Of a DNA stretch of 64,000 nt, positions 52,111 through 64,000 are shown in pieces. The stretch is from Emiliania huxleyi CCMP1516 (Eukaryota > Haptophyta > Isochrysidales > Noelaerhabdaceae). Location of the stretch: assembly GCF_000372725.1 (NCBI RefSeq), contig NW_005198966.1, positions 1,551,507 to 1,615,506 of the forward strand. Direction: 5' to 3'. Under the pieces are notes generated by a model. That model was not told the origin of the DNA. It did not search any database and saw only the letters and a program-made list of their open reading frames with translations. Position numbers and translations under genes: made by a program. Position 1 is the stretch's first letter. Every line of letters begins with the position of its first letter.

Positions 52111-53717
52111 CACCCCCGCAGGACAGTGTGTGGTGCCACTAACGAGAGAGACAGGACACTCAAGATATAGATGCATGCGCGCGAGACCGCTCACTCGCAC
52201 GCCCGACGCCACATGAGAAACCCTCTCAACAGTAGCCACGCACGGTCAGCAGCAGCGGGCGTGAGTCGGAGAATCTGCAAAACCCTTGCCCTCCTTCCTC
52301 CAGCATGTGCCGTGATGGGCTCCAGCGCTGGTTCATCTGCCGCTCAAAAATCTCACGCGAGCGAACGGTGTCAATCCTCAGCCGCGAGGATTGGGACCTT
52401 GAAATCCACGATCACAAGCAAACGCGCAGAGCATTGAGCAACACACCTCGGGTTGAACCTCTCAAGGTGCATGCTGTCACCGGCAGTCTGCATGTGGATC
52501 GTAGACGATGACTATGGCTGGAATAAGCTCAGGTTCGTCACGAGAAGAGCTCCAATGCCAGCCAGCTGGCTATCCCACACGCTCGGCCGTCGGCGGATCA
52601 GCCCACTTTCTTCGTGTCAAAAGAGCGGCGACATGAAAGCTCCGAGCACACGCATGGTGCGCATGAGGCAAGCAGGTCAGGGCCTCTCGCCGGCTCCAAT
52701 TGGCACCAAGTGGCACCAAGTTCCAAGTTCCAGCACACCAAGTGGGGCCGACGCAGGCGGAAAGATCACAAGCGCCCGTCGACTCTCTGAAAAAATTTTC
52801 TCAGGTCTAGCGCTATTCAAGGTAGACATATCCTCGAGACGTTTGCACGCCGCTATTCTTTGTCAAGACCTACACCGGCCAGCGCCGCTGGCTCCCCCTG
52901 GCTCACAACCCCATTCATTCACAGTGAATGAGACGAGGATCAAGGTGAGGCTCTATCGGGTCTTTTTGTGGCAGCACTCGCACCAGCACACCACACGCAC
53001 CACCACCAGCACACCACACACCACACACCACACACAACGCACCCGTCCACAAGTGCACGTCCACGTGAGAGCACACACACGTCACACGCAAGAAGTGCCT
53101 TCTTACGGAGGCCGCTTGGTTGGCTCTGACCTCATGGCCTGCAGTCTTCACAGAAAGGCAACCTGCCATTGCTGATAGTTTGAGGTGAGCAATGGCATGC
53201 ACATGCGCGCGTGTGGGCTGGAGGAAGGCACGGCGCGCGTGGCTGGCGTTCACTGTGCGAGTCAAAGCGCACCGGCCACGGTGGCCATTGCCGAGCCACA
53301 AGTGGCGTTGATCAGGAACTCTCATGTAGAGAGCTCTGCTCTGCTACAAGAAAGCAGGCTCACCCTACACAGAGAAATTCTGAGGCAGAGGAGCAGGAGT
53401 TTTGCAAAATGTGTGAGACGTACAAACGCTGCTGTGCATCAGGCGTTGAGAGCTACATCCACGCGCACCGGTGTCTTATTTTAGTCCATGGGGTGTACTG
53501 CACAGATGGGTGGGTGGGCGGTTGGGCCCATTCACGAGGGCTATGGCTGCCTCACGGCTGTGCCTGTGGCGCTGCCTCGCTGTCGCTGTCGCTGTCGCTG
53601 TCACTCGCGGGGCCCCGCGCTGACATTGTCACCGCCTGTCGTTGGCATTCACTGGCTTCACTGTCACTGTCACTATGGCTGTCACTGTTCCTGGTGCCTT
53701 TCACTCCTCCTTGGCAG

Positions 53718-53805
53718 CTGGCTGTCACCAGCTGTCACCAGCTGTCACCAGCTGTCACCAGCTGTCACCAGCTGTCGTTGCTGCCGTCGTTGCTGCTGTC
53801 GTTTC
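53718..53805 (+). repeat. subterminal CAGCTGTCAC minisatellite, right
   Basis: Five CAGCTGTCAC units plus TTGCTGCTGTCG-like units, in the same (not mirrored) orientation as the left block. Confidence 0.88.
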
Positions 53806-54105
53806 GCAGCCGCTGTCATGACATATTGACCACGTCATGACGGTTAACAGCCGTTTTAACCGTCATGACGTGAACTTTCCATAGTCTCTGAGATTGCGAC
53901 CGCCACCGTCGCCTAGACTCCCTTGCGTCACTACGTGCCTCCCCGTGTTCCTGGTGTTTGTGCCCCGTTTGTGCCGCGTCCCGGGCCCCGAAAAACAAAA
54001 AAAATTAACAACGAAGGCTCTCAAAAAAAAAATTTGGCGTGCTCACGCCGAGCTCGCTGAGCCGACCGTACACGCTTGCCAGTCTCAGAGCGGTCGGGCG
54101 CACAC

Positions 54106-54771
54106 ATGAGGCTAGGCATCCCTCTCTTCCTCGCGACAGCCGCGCACGGTGTTGCGCCAGCACCAGCTTGCCACCGCGGCGCCTCTCTCATTCGCGACGC
54201 CGCCGCCATCCCGCGAAAGGCCGTCATCGCCACCGCCGTCGGCCTCGCTGTCGGCAGAGTGACCCGCCTCGCCGACCCTTTCCAGCCTCGTCGGCTGCTG
54301 GTCGTTGGCGGCGGGCTCACAAGCGCGGCCATTCTCCGCCGCCTGGGCTACGTCACCGTCCACACCAGCACCATTGGCAGGCACCTCGGGCGCCTCCAGC
54401 GGCTGTGGACGACCAGCGGCACCCGGGCTGGGTCTCGCATCGATGCGAGCGCCTCCGAGACACCCGCTGAGCGCCGCACTGCAGCGAGCTTGTGGGCGAT
54501 CGCGAGCCGCTTGGGAGGTCGAGGCCGCCTCCGCGGCTCTCCGCCGGCGCCAACCAAGCCTTCCGACCCACCGGCAGCAGCAGCGCCGCACTCCGCCCGC
54601 CGGAAGCGGACACCGCTCGGCTTCCGCCGCCTAGGTCGTGCAGCTGTGGCCGGACTCACCGCGGCGTGCTCCAGCGGCGGCCTGGCCTTTGGCGTCCGCC
54701 GAGGCTACCGCGCCTCGCTCGCCATCCCGCGCATGTACTGGGCGAGGCCGGGGCGGCTTCGGCCCGTGTGA
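54106..54771 (+). CDS. unknown protein with signal-like N-terminus
   Basis: 221 residues from MRLGIPLFLATAAHGVAPAP, a plausible signal or transit peptide; an upstream in-frame Met at 54076 exists. Then KAVIATAVGLAVGRVTRLAD, RLLVVGGGLTSAAILRRLGY (hydrophobic, perhaps membrane-associated), VTVHTSTIGRHLGRLQRLWT, a disordered Ala/Pro segment, and GRAAVAGLTAACSSGGLAFG-VRRGY. Codon bias toward GC-ending codons matches neighbouring genes. No family recognised. Confidence 0.5.
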   Translation: MRLGIPLFLATAAHGVAPAPACHRGASLIRDAAAIPRKAVIATAVGLAVGRVTRLADPFQPRRLLVVGGGLTSAAILRRLGYVTVHTSTIGRHLGRLQRLWTTSGTRAGSRIDASASETPAERRTAASLWAIASRLGGRGRLRGSPPAPTKPSDPPAAAAPHSARRKRTPLGFRRLGRAAVAGLTAACSSGGLAFGVRRGYRASLAIPRMYWARPGRLRPV

Positions 54772-55603
54772 GCTGTGAGCAGTGAGGTGGCGCCGACTCC
54801 GTGACTTAGCTTTTCTTCTCCACACTGGGCAGCCTTCTTGTGTGAAAATTCCTCGCCTTCGGGAGGACGTCGCTCGTCGGCCTACAGTGCTCAGTGGGTA
54901 TACGGGGTGTGGAGGGCCAGGGCGTGAGTTGACCAGGGGGTTGTGCGCCGGGCCCTCCTGCTCGGCTCCAGCCGATAGACAAGTCTTGTCATCACAGAAT
55001 AGATGGATCTGACCTCGGGGCCGATGTGACCAAGCGCTGGTAGCGTGGTTTGACCTCACACCCATGGTCTCACAGTGTGCCGGCAGTCGCCGAGCACAGT
55101 GTCGCTCTCACACAAGCCGCAGCACAAGTGACTGAGGGCCAGTGAGGGCGAGCCCATCGCTGTGACAGCTGTGGCAGCCGCACAGTAGGCTGTGTCAACT
55201 GTGCAGAGTGTGTGAGCAGCAGAGGAGCTGCTCTCCAGGCTTCTGTCGCAAAGAGCTGCATGCCACCGAAAGCGCTGTCGAGGTTCGCCAAGCGCGGCAA
55301 AAATCAGGGGACACCGTCACCGACGAGTGCGTTGGACTTTTCACTCCGGACAAAGACGGCGGCACGCACACGAGCTGCGGTCGTGTGGCCGTCATAGCGG
55401 CGAGGCGCGGGACCGTCTGTGGCGAGGTGGGTCGCGTCCCCGATTTCCGTCAACCCTACTCGAGTAGTTGCGGGCATATTAGCCATTAAGGTCATTCACG
55501 GGTGTCCGCGGCCCACTGTGTCCGCTGGTAGGACAGTGACCGCCGCAAACCCTGTGGTAAGCTCCATATGATCTCGGATATTTTTTGTAGGCACCGGAAC
55601 GCC
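54772..55603. other. intergenic; repeat copy at 54936-54996
   Basis: Holds the inverted partner of 418-482. At about 55474 a GTTGCGGGCATATTAGCCATTAAG stretch, broken here as GTTGCGGGCAT and CCATTAAG, weakly resembles the MITE end at 17662. No gene seen. Confidence 0.45.
54936..54996 (-). repeat. short dispersed repeat, copy 2 (inverted)
   Basis: Inverted partner of 418-482; shares GTTGTGCGC, CTGCTCGGCTCCAGC and AGACAAGTCTTGTCATCAC. Confidence 0.6.
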
Positions 55604-55741
55604 AAAAAACTAGTATGTCTTGGAGTGAAAAGTAATCCGAGCAAACCCGCTCGAGGGGGAATCTGGAGAATCTGGGAATCTGCTCACCACGGACCCCCAC
55701 CTCATCGAAAAACTTTTCACTCCAAGACATACTAGTTTTTT
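55604..55741. mobile_element. 138-base foldback element
   Basis: 55604-55633 and 55712-55741 are perfect 30-base inverted repeats (AAAAAACTAGTATGTCTTGG then AGTGAAAAGT). The 78-base centre is unremarkable. It could fold into a long hairpin; a MITE is the simplest reading. Confidence 0.85.
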
Positions 55742-55872
55742 AAGGTGCTCTACAAGCTAGGCACAAAAGATATGGAATTGCAGCCAGTTAGCGCCCCTTA
55801 GACGGTCACTGAGTAGGCCAAAATCCCCACTGGGCCGGGAGCAACCTTAAGAATTTTACAACCAAAGGCGGT
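55742..55872. other. junction sequence with a short retroelement-like word
   Basis: 55849-55872 reads CTTAAGAATTTTACAAC then CAAAGGCGGTCG, nearly identical to 60797-60825 inside the second retroelement fossil. It sits where the left end of the Tc1-like copy should be. Confidence 0.5.
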
Positions 55873-56255
55873 CGCCCATTAAGAAACCCGCGCTTACCAT
55901 TACGTTAAGAAACCACGCCGCGCGATTTTATCAAAAATCTAAGAAACCACGGCGCGCAGGCGCGGCCCCGAGAAAAAGCCAGACACGAGTGTGAACGGGA
56001 GCCCCACGGCTCAAAATTTCTCTTCGCCTGCGGCGCGCGCACTTGTCACTTTCCAAGTCTGCGGTGTTCTGAGTGGAGTGAATGGAGGCGTGTGTGCGTC
56101 TTCCCGTCATCCAGAGAGCCGACTCGCGCACTCGGCGGCAGACTCTGGCATCGCCCTCGGCCTCGCGGACCGGAGCTTACCCCTCTTACCTAAAAATCCT
56201 TCGGGCCGGCTCTGGCTTGACCTTGAGTGCCGGCCGGAGCTAAGAAACCACGGCG

Positions 56256-57073
56256 TAGAGTGTAGAGCGCTGTAGAGCTGTAGAGCTGTAGAGAGCTCTG
56301 GAGCGCTGTAGAGCTGTAGAGGAGCTCTACATCCGCCGCGTGACGAGGCGCGTGCGTTGTAGAGCGATGTAGAGGCGCTCTACAACGTGAAATCTCTACA
56401 ACAAACTCTACACCATAACCCGCGAAGGAGGCACGGTCGCGGCTCTCCGACATGAGGCGCGTTGCACTTGTCAGTGCTGCCCTGGCCTTCTGTCTGCCCG
56501 CCCAATGGGTGGCAGGTGCCTCTGCTGCTGTGGCATGCCTCACGGCTGCGATTGGCCAGCGCCTCGGCGCGTCAGCTCGGCTTGGCGTAGCGATCGTGGC
56601 CAGCGCAACTCGCCTGGACTCAACGCTCAGCCAGGAGCTTCCGCACGCGCTGGCGCGAGTCATGGCGCATGCAGCGCGTCTGAATGCTCGCCTCGCCTCG
56701 CGCAAATGTGCGACCGTCCTCGCAGCCGACAGTCCACCGCCTGCTAAAGAAGCACTGCGATGAATGCGGCACCGGCGACGCATGGCAGGCTGGTCATGAC
56801 GCAGTTATAGGGTGTTGTGTGCCGTCAGAGGGACTCTCTGTGTGTCAGTGATAGTCAGGGCTGTCCATCAGAGCTCCAGTAAGCTCTCGGAGACACCCCA
56901 TTAGTGCGACTCGACCTCTTTACTTTGAGTCACTGCCTTCCCGGCGGTTATGGCTGTCGTAGAGCCTCTACAACAAACTCGACAGCAAAAATCGCGCTCT
57001 ACATCGCTCTACAACGCACTCACAGCGCTCTACAGCTCTACAGCTCTACAGCTCTACAGCGCTCTACACTCTA
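56256..57073. mobile_element. nested element with 38-base GTAGAGCTGTAGAG terminal inverted repeats
   Basis: 56256-56293 and 57036-57073 are perfect 38-base inverted repeats built from GTAGAGCTGTAGAGCTG. More GTAGAGC/GCTCTAC words sit just inside both ends. The interior carries a 103-codon frame (56452-56763) and a block (56566-56684) shared with 61623-61736. Confidence 0.82.
56452..56763 (+). CDS. small secreted-like ORF inside the nested element
   Basis: 103 residues, MRRVALVSAALAFCLPAQWV then AGASAAVACLTAAIGQRLG. The N-terminus has the n-, h- and c-regions of a signal peptide with an Ala-x-Ala site. The rest is Ala/Arg-rich without a known domain. Part of this sequence is duplicated at 61623-61736 without the start. 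It may be a captured host exon or a chance frame. Confidence 0.3.
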   Translation: MRRVALVSAALAFCLPAQWVAGASAAVACLTAAIGQRLGASARLGVAIVASATRLDSTLSQELPHALARVMAHAARLNARLASRKCATVLAADSPPPAKEALR

Positions 57074-57292
57074 CATCCTCTACACCCTCCCTCAGGCTTA
57101 GTCGCTTAGAAACGGCGGCGTGCCGCGTAATCCTGTTTTCTTAATGCCCGCAACCCACTGTATGTTGTTGGTACGTCAAGCAACGTGTGTGGTCGGTCTT
57201 TGGCGAATCATGACTCATGTCTCACACAAAGAATAATTGTCTTTTTTCTTTTCAGAAGGGAGATTTTTTTCTCACGATGTGTATGCACACAC

Positions 57293-57823
57293 ATGTGTGA
57301 TATGTTGCCAGCCCTCGTCGCGCCGCTGCCGCTCCTGTTCCGCCCCGTCTCCCTCAGCCTGCTAGACGCTGCGCACGCGATCGAGGCGGCCTCGTACCCT
57401 GCCGACGAGGCGGCCTCGAGGGACAATCTCGAGAAGCGGCTTCGAGACGCGGCTCCCTACTTTTACGGTGCCTTCGACGATAGCAGCGGGGCGCTGCGTG
57501 GCTTCGTGTGCGGCACTTGCACATCCTCCGAGGCGCTCACAGAGGAGGCGATGTCGACGCACGAGCCCGACGGCGCCGTGCTGTGCATACACTCCGTGGT
57601 GGTCGATGAGGCATACCGGAGGCGCGGCGTCGGCGCCTGGATGCTGCGCTCCTACCTCGCCGAGGTGGCGGCTGCGGGCCGTGTGCGAACTGTGCTCCTG
57701 CTTTGCAAGCCTCACCTCGAGGCTTACTACGCGGCAGCGGGCTTTGCATCGCTCGGAGACTCTGGCGTCTCGCACGGCGCGACACCATGGACGTTGATGC
57801 GGCTCGGGCTGAGGACCTCGTAG
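57293..57823 (+). CDS. arylalkylamine N-acetyltransferase (AANAT)-like GNAT
   Basis: 176 residues, single exon. It follows the AANAT pattern along its length: AIEAASYPADEAASRDNLEK (the xxFPxDEAAS start), YFYGAFDDSSGALRGFVCGT, EALTEEAMSTHEPDGAVLCI (the LTxExMxTH signature), HSVVVDEAYRRRGVGAWMLR with the acetyl-CoA loop R-R-R-G-V-G, LLCKPHLEAYYAAAGFASLG and GVSHGATPWTLMRLGL. AANATs acetylate serotonin and other arylalkylamines; in algae the substrate is often unknown. The substrate-side TEE and the GF/HG residues are retained, so an active enzyme is likely. Start at MCDMLPALVAPL; the Met three codons later is equally good. Its 5' end lies 130 bases from the reversed Tc1-like element. Confidence 0.85.
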   Translation: MCDMLPALVAPLPLLFRPVSLSLLDAAHAIEAASYPADEAASRDNLEKRLRDAAPYFYGAFDDSSGALRGFVCGTCTSSEALTEEAMSTHEPDGAVLCIHSVVVDEAYRRRGVGAWMLRSYLAEVAAAGRVRTVLLLCKPHLEAYYAAAGFASLGDSGVSHGATPWTLMRLGLRTS

Positions 57824-58276
57824 GCGTGCAATAGCGTCCATCCGGCGGCGGCTTGTTTGCTCCGTTCATTTTGGCCAGCATACACGCAGGGTTGATGTGG
57901 GCTTGTCCGCTGTGCTAGCGCCGCGTTTCCGTCGTGTCACGACGGAACCCTCAGCAGCCTCACACTCACCGACCGCACCCCCGGAGCCCGGTGTGTAGCT
58001 CCGACCTAGAGTACGGTAGTGCAGGTAGCACGTAGGACTCTAGGACTTAGGTGCGGCATTTGGCGCTGGTGTTGGCTGTTGCGCGCGTAAAGATCGTCTG
58101 CAATGATGCGAGCGGGGAGCACAGACTGTGTTCCACACACTGATTTAGGATTTACGTTGTCCGAGTTCCCCGTCACAGATGTACACAACCCCTCGGGGCC
58201 GCGAGCGCACAGAGAGAGTGCCGCCGAGGGATTCCGCGCCGTGCGGGTCGCATGCAGAGCCGCCCCGCATAAGCGC
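57824..58276. other. convergent intergenic region
   Basis: Between the AANAT-like stop (+) and the reductase stop (-). Nothing recognisable. Confidence 0.5.
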
Positions 58277-59793
<1,517 letters not shown>

Positions 59794-60114
59794 CTGCACC
59801 GACGCGCGGCTGCGAGGCAAGGCAGGGACTCCGGGTCAGAGCTCGGCCACGAGCGGTAAGCGGAGACGGCGACGGACGGCGGAGAGGCGTGTGCGCCACG
59901 CAGAGAGAGGATGCTCAGGGGCGGCAGGGAAGACGCTGGCGTTCCAGGCGGCGGCGAGGCAAGTGTGGTGGCGGAGCGAGCCGAGGCTGCGCCAGGATGG
60001 CAGAGGGCGAGCGGACAATCGGCGTGCTCGAGGTGTGTGGTGAAATTCTGGCATCAGGAGCTGAGCTGACCTGGCATGCGCTGTGGGCGCGACGAGCGCC
60101 GCCCTGCGTGAGCG
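59794..60114. other. upstream region of the reductase gene
   Basis: Expected to hold the leader and transit-peptide exon of the reductase, on the minus strand. The frame at 59836-60054 (minus) is not convincing as a transit peptide. Confidence 0.4.
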
Positions 60115-61482
<1,368 letters not shown>

Positions 61483-61622
61483 AATATAATATTCTTACCT
61501 TCAAGCCCCCCTCCGAGACTAGAGACAGAACCCAGAGATACATACGTCAAAGGGACTGCCCCCCGCCCCCACTTGCCCTGACTGCACAGGATAGCGTGCC
61601 CCGAAGACGGCGACACATAGTG

Positions 61623-61736
61623 CGGCGCGTCAGCTCGGCTCGGCGTAGCGATCGTGGCCAGCGCAACTCGCCTGGACTCAACACTCAGCCACGGAGCTTC
61701 CGCACGCGCTGGCGCGAGTCATAGCGCATGCAGCGC
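61623..61736 (+). repeat. block shared with the nested element at 56566-56684
   Basis: GGCGCGTCAGCTCGGCT, GTAGCGATCGTGGCCAGCGC, CGCCTGGACTCAAC and CGCACGCGCTGGCGCGAGTC, with about 95 percent identity by eye. Confidence 0.85.
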
Positions 61737-61745
61737 GCAGCAACT

Positions 61746-62153
<408 letters not shown>

Positions 62154-62192
62154 GTCCTCCCATCCCTCCCCCCTTGGCCTGGCGAGGTACTT

Positions 62193-62450
62193 GAGATCCC
62201 TTGCGTTTCTAAGTCTTAAGCGCCAGATGGCGCGGTGGCAGCTCTGTTCGGCTCCACTCGCTTCGCTCGGCTCCACTCGCTCCGCTCCGGCTCCGCTCCG
62301 GCTCCGCTCGGCTCCTTGGGCTCCACTACACTCTCGCCTCCACTCGCTCCCCTCAGCTCAGCGCCCAGGAGGATGTGCATGACCTAGCTGAGCGCCACAA
62401 GCCCAGCTCGGGTCAGACCTGGCGCTTAAGACTTAATGCTAAGGGATCTC
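62193..62450. mobile_element. 258-base MITE with imperfect terminal inverted repeats
   Basis: The left end GAGATCCCTTGCGTTTCTAA then GTCTTAAGCGCCAG is mirrored at 62419-62450 (CTGGCGCTTAAGACTTAATG then CTAAGGGATCTC). Flanks are CTT on both sides, a likely 3-base target duplication. The interior is a CTCGGCTCCACTCGCTCCG reiteration. Confidence 0.8.
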
Positions 62451-63528
62451 CTTCCATCCTCTGAGAGAGAGAGAGAGAGAGAGTTTGTGTTTGTTGTTTC
62501 TTTGTTGCAGCCTCTGTGGGAACAGCTGACGCAGTCTCGCCGAGACTCTCCCCAGCATCTCGGGTTCCCTCCCAGGCAAGGCCAGGGGGGGGGGGGGGCG
62601 TGAGGCGTAAAAAGAAAGAAAGAAAAAAGCAACCAAATGGAGGATGGAGGATGGGAGGGGGACGGCACGCCTAGCGGCACGCCGAGGCGTGGGAGTGCCT
62701 CGCCGACTTGGAGCAGGAAAGAAAGAAAGAAAACACTACGACCAAACGAGGGACAGACGAGGGATGGACGAGCACAGGCGACAGGGTCACCACCTGCACG
62801 AGCAGGATTTTGGAAGCACGCCGCGCAATTTTCTTTCTTCACCGGCACCAGGGTTCCGGCTCCTAGCCAGATAGGGGGTCTGTTCACCACGGTGGCACCC
62901 TACCTACGCAATAGGATAAGCTCCTCTTGTAGCTCGATCGGTCACACCGCCATCGCCGTCGGGGAGAGGGGGGACGACACTGCTTCGGCAGCGTGCACCC
63001 CGATCCTGTACCGTGTTTGTCATGACCCCCCCCAATGAACACACCAGTGAGGGTGGGCGAGACGATCGAGGGGTCCCGTACCATGCGGAATCGACCCTAT
63101 CAAGTGCTCAAGTGCTCAAGGTAGGATGGTAGGTCCGTCCGGTTTTGACCGCCCCAGAGGGCCCTGCAACAGGTAGGTGCCCCCTATTTTCGTCCTTTTC
63201 ATGTTTTCGCTTCGCTGCGCGGCCTGGCGCCTGGGGATAGGTAGGTAGGTAGGGCGGGAGTCCCCGTATCTGGCTACCTCAAGAATCGTAGTTATGGCAC
63301 ACTTCAGAGCTGTGAATTCCCAGGGCCTCCAGGGCTCGCACCTCCAGGGCTCGCTTGTGTGAAGCTCGCACCTCAACCTCTCACAGACCAGCGCACAGCG
63401 CCATAGGACGTATTTTCTTAAGGCTGTGAACAGAGTGAAGGTACTCGAGTCTCGTACGAGCAGCTGGGAGTCGCTGCAGACAGGTACTCGCGTAGGTGCA
63501 CCAACAGAGTGCTGGAGCCGGAACCAGC
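62451..63528. other. intergenic; several dispersed repeats
   Basis: Holds a short (GA)n at 62462-62483, a reversed relative of the 38756-38845 repeat at about 62700-62825, and the 119-base repeat copy at 63001-63119. A run of 13 G lies near 62586. No gene recognised. Confidence 0.5.
63001..63119 (+). repeat. 119-base dispersed repeat, copy 2
   Basis: Same orientation as 46742-46860, with about eight differences, ending in the tandem CAAGTGCT. Confidence 0.88.
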
Positions 63529-64000
63529 ATGGAGGCCGTTATTGAATCTCTCCTCGCGTTCGCTCGCTCGGCCATCCCCACCGGCGCCGAGTCCGCCGTC
63601 CAGGCCGTCCAGGCCGTGCTCTCCTCCGTCACCACCGACGCTCGCGGTGCCTACCCGTTGCCGCTGTGCTGGGGCAACGCCCTCTGGGCCGTCCTTGCTT
63701 GCCGCAAGCACTTTCGTGCGCAGCCCGCGCACCGGAGGCCCGGCGTGATCTTCTCGCTGCTGGCCACGTTTGTGCTCTTCACGATGCCCGCGAACCTCGC
63801 CGCCAACTGGCTGATCTTCGGCCGGACGCCCTCGGCGCTCACGCACCCAACCATCCTGCCGACGCACCTCGCCTGCTACGCCGCGGTGCTCTTCTTCCCC
63901 TTCTCCTTGCTCGAGAGAGTGCTGGGATCTGCGCTGCCCTATGCGCTTCTCGACACACTCGGCGTGCTGGACAACGCGACCACCGCCTTCAACTACCTCG
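63529..64000 (+). CDS. TRIC-like multi-pass membrane protein, 5' part (runs off the window)
   Basis: Open from MEAVIESLLAFARSAIPTGA to the window edge, 157 residues seen. Segments: LCWGNALWAVLACRKHF; PGVIFSLLATFVLFTMPANL; LAANWLIFGRTPSALTHPTI; LPTHLACYAAVLFFPFSLLE. The order, with a short Gly-x-x-Pro-Ser loop followed by a helix ending in F-P-F, resembles the trimeric intracellular cation channel fold (GEPPs loop and YSPFD helix), but the key motifs are diverged. The final DNATTAFNYL would enter the next helix. Start chosen because the Met follows an in-frame non-coding stretch and the frame is clean thereafter. Another small membrane family is possible. Confidence 0.5.
   Translation, partial: MEAVIESLLAFARSAIPTGAESAVQAVQAVLSSVTTDARGAYPLPLCWGNALWAVLACRKHFRAQPAHRRPGVIFSLLATFVLFTMPANLAANWLIFGRTPSALTHPTILPTHLACYAAVLFFPFSLLERVLGSALPYALLDTLGVLDNATTAFNYL

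Larger units (their letters stand above)
51735..53888. mobile_element. 2.15-kb DNA element with long perfect terminal inverted repeats
   Basis: 51734-51766 and 53857-53889 are perfect 33-base inverted copies (AGAGACTATGGAAAGTTCAC then GTCATGACGGTTA). Taking GAGACT as the end, both sides are flanked by TGA, a possible 3-base target duplication. Both subterminal regions hold the minisatellites CAGCTGTCAC and TTGCTGCTGTCG in the same orientation. No transposase frame is recognisable in between, so it is non-autonomous. Superfamily uncertain. Confidence 0.8.
55873..57160 (-). mobile_element. Tc1/mariner-type element copy, reversed, with nested insertion
   Basis: On the minus strand it begins CAGTGGGTTGCGGGCATTAA (ending at 57160, followed by TA) and follows the copy at 17662-18142 through CGCGGCACGCCGCCGTTTCT, CGTGGTTTCTTAGCTCCGG, GGCCCGAAGGATTTTTAGGT and GGCGCGGCCCCGAGAAAA. 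The distal terminal repeat is missing or replaced near 55850-55873. An 818-base element is inserted at 56256-57073. Confidence 0.75.

Overview
The window looks like nuclear DNA of a unicellular, photosynthetic, flagellated eukaryote. The best fit is a GC-rich haptophyte-type alga; a pelagophyte or another secondary-plastid alga is possible. Evidence: spliceosomal introns throughout; a ferredoxin-NADP+ reductase of the photosynthetic type; an algal-type ABC1 kinase/beta-lactamase fusion; a dynein-arm assembly factor (CCDC103 type), which implies a motile flagellum; a Golgi COG8 subunit; a MAP kinase with a TEY loop; and a single-domain voltage-gated channel. A large share of the introns are GC-AG, usually written AG|GCG...AG|GCG.

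Layout. 0.7-1.6 kb: LON substrate-binding-domain protein (-). 1.7-4.8 kb: a tyrosine-recombinase element with split direct repeats (A1-ORFs-B1-A2-B2). 5.0-9.9 kb: SCP2-PX-ABC1K-beta-lactamase fusion (+). 10.4-12.8 kb: DnaJ-domain coiled-coil protein (-). 14.6-15.1 kb: guanylate kinase (+). 15.3-16.7 kb: coiled-coil gene bracketed by a perfect inverted repeat. 16.9-17.5 kb: divergent cyclophilin (-). 17.7-18.1 kb: Tc1/mariner-type MITE with TA duplication. 18.6-20.4 kb: MAP kinase (+), convergent with COG8 (20.8-23.5 kb, -). 24.1-25.2 kb: retroelement fossil. 25.8-29.5 kb: multi-exon glycosyltransferase-like gene (+). 30.0-31.8 kb: voltage-gated cation channel with EF-hand tail (-), head-to-head with a TrmO-type tRNA methyltransferase (31.9-33.1 kb, +). 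33.5-34.3 kb: CCDC103 homologue (+). 35.6-38.4 kb: C-type lectin/multi-TM/TIR fusion (-). 38.8-39.4 kb: CTCGACACC minisatellite. 40.1-41.2 kb: sulfotransferase (-). 43.4-43.9 kb: small membrane protein (-), divergent from a C45-type Ntn hydrolase (44.1-45.5 kb, +). 45.8-46.4 kb: 3' part of an unknown gene (-). 47.3-48.6 kb: C2-domain tail-anchored protein (-). 49.3-51.2 kb: two unknown ORFs (-). 51.7-53.9 kb: 2.15-kb DNA element with 33-bp terminal inverted repeats. 54.1-54.8 kb: unknown secreted ORF (+). 55.6-57.2 kb: nested DNA elements. 57.3-57.8 kb: AANAT-type acetyltransferase (+). 58.3-59.8 kb: ferredoxin-NADP+ reductase (-). 60.1-62.5 kb: duplicated repeat block carrying two long CA tracts, a second retroelement fossil and a MITE. 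63.5 kb to the end: 5' part of a TRIC-like membrane protein (+).

The genes do not form one pathway; this is an ordinary mixed eukaryotic neighbourhood. The unusual items are the split-repeat recombinase element, the lectin-TIR and SCP2-PX-ABC1K-lactamase architectures, the GC-AG introns with repeated AGGCG boundaries, one intron that looks born from a tandem duplication, and several nested inverted-repeat elements. Exon coordinates were derived by hand from reading frame, splice dinucleotides and domain continuity. They are working models, not transcript-supported annotations.
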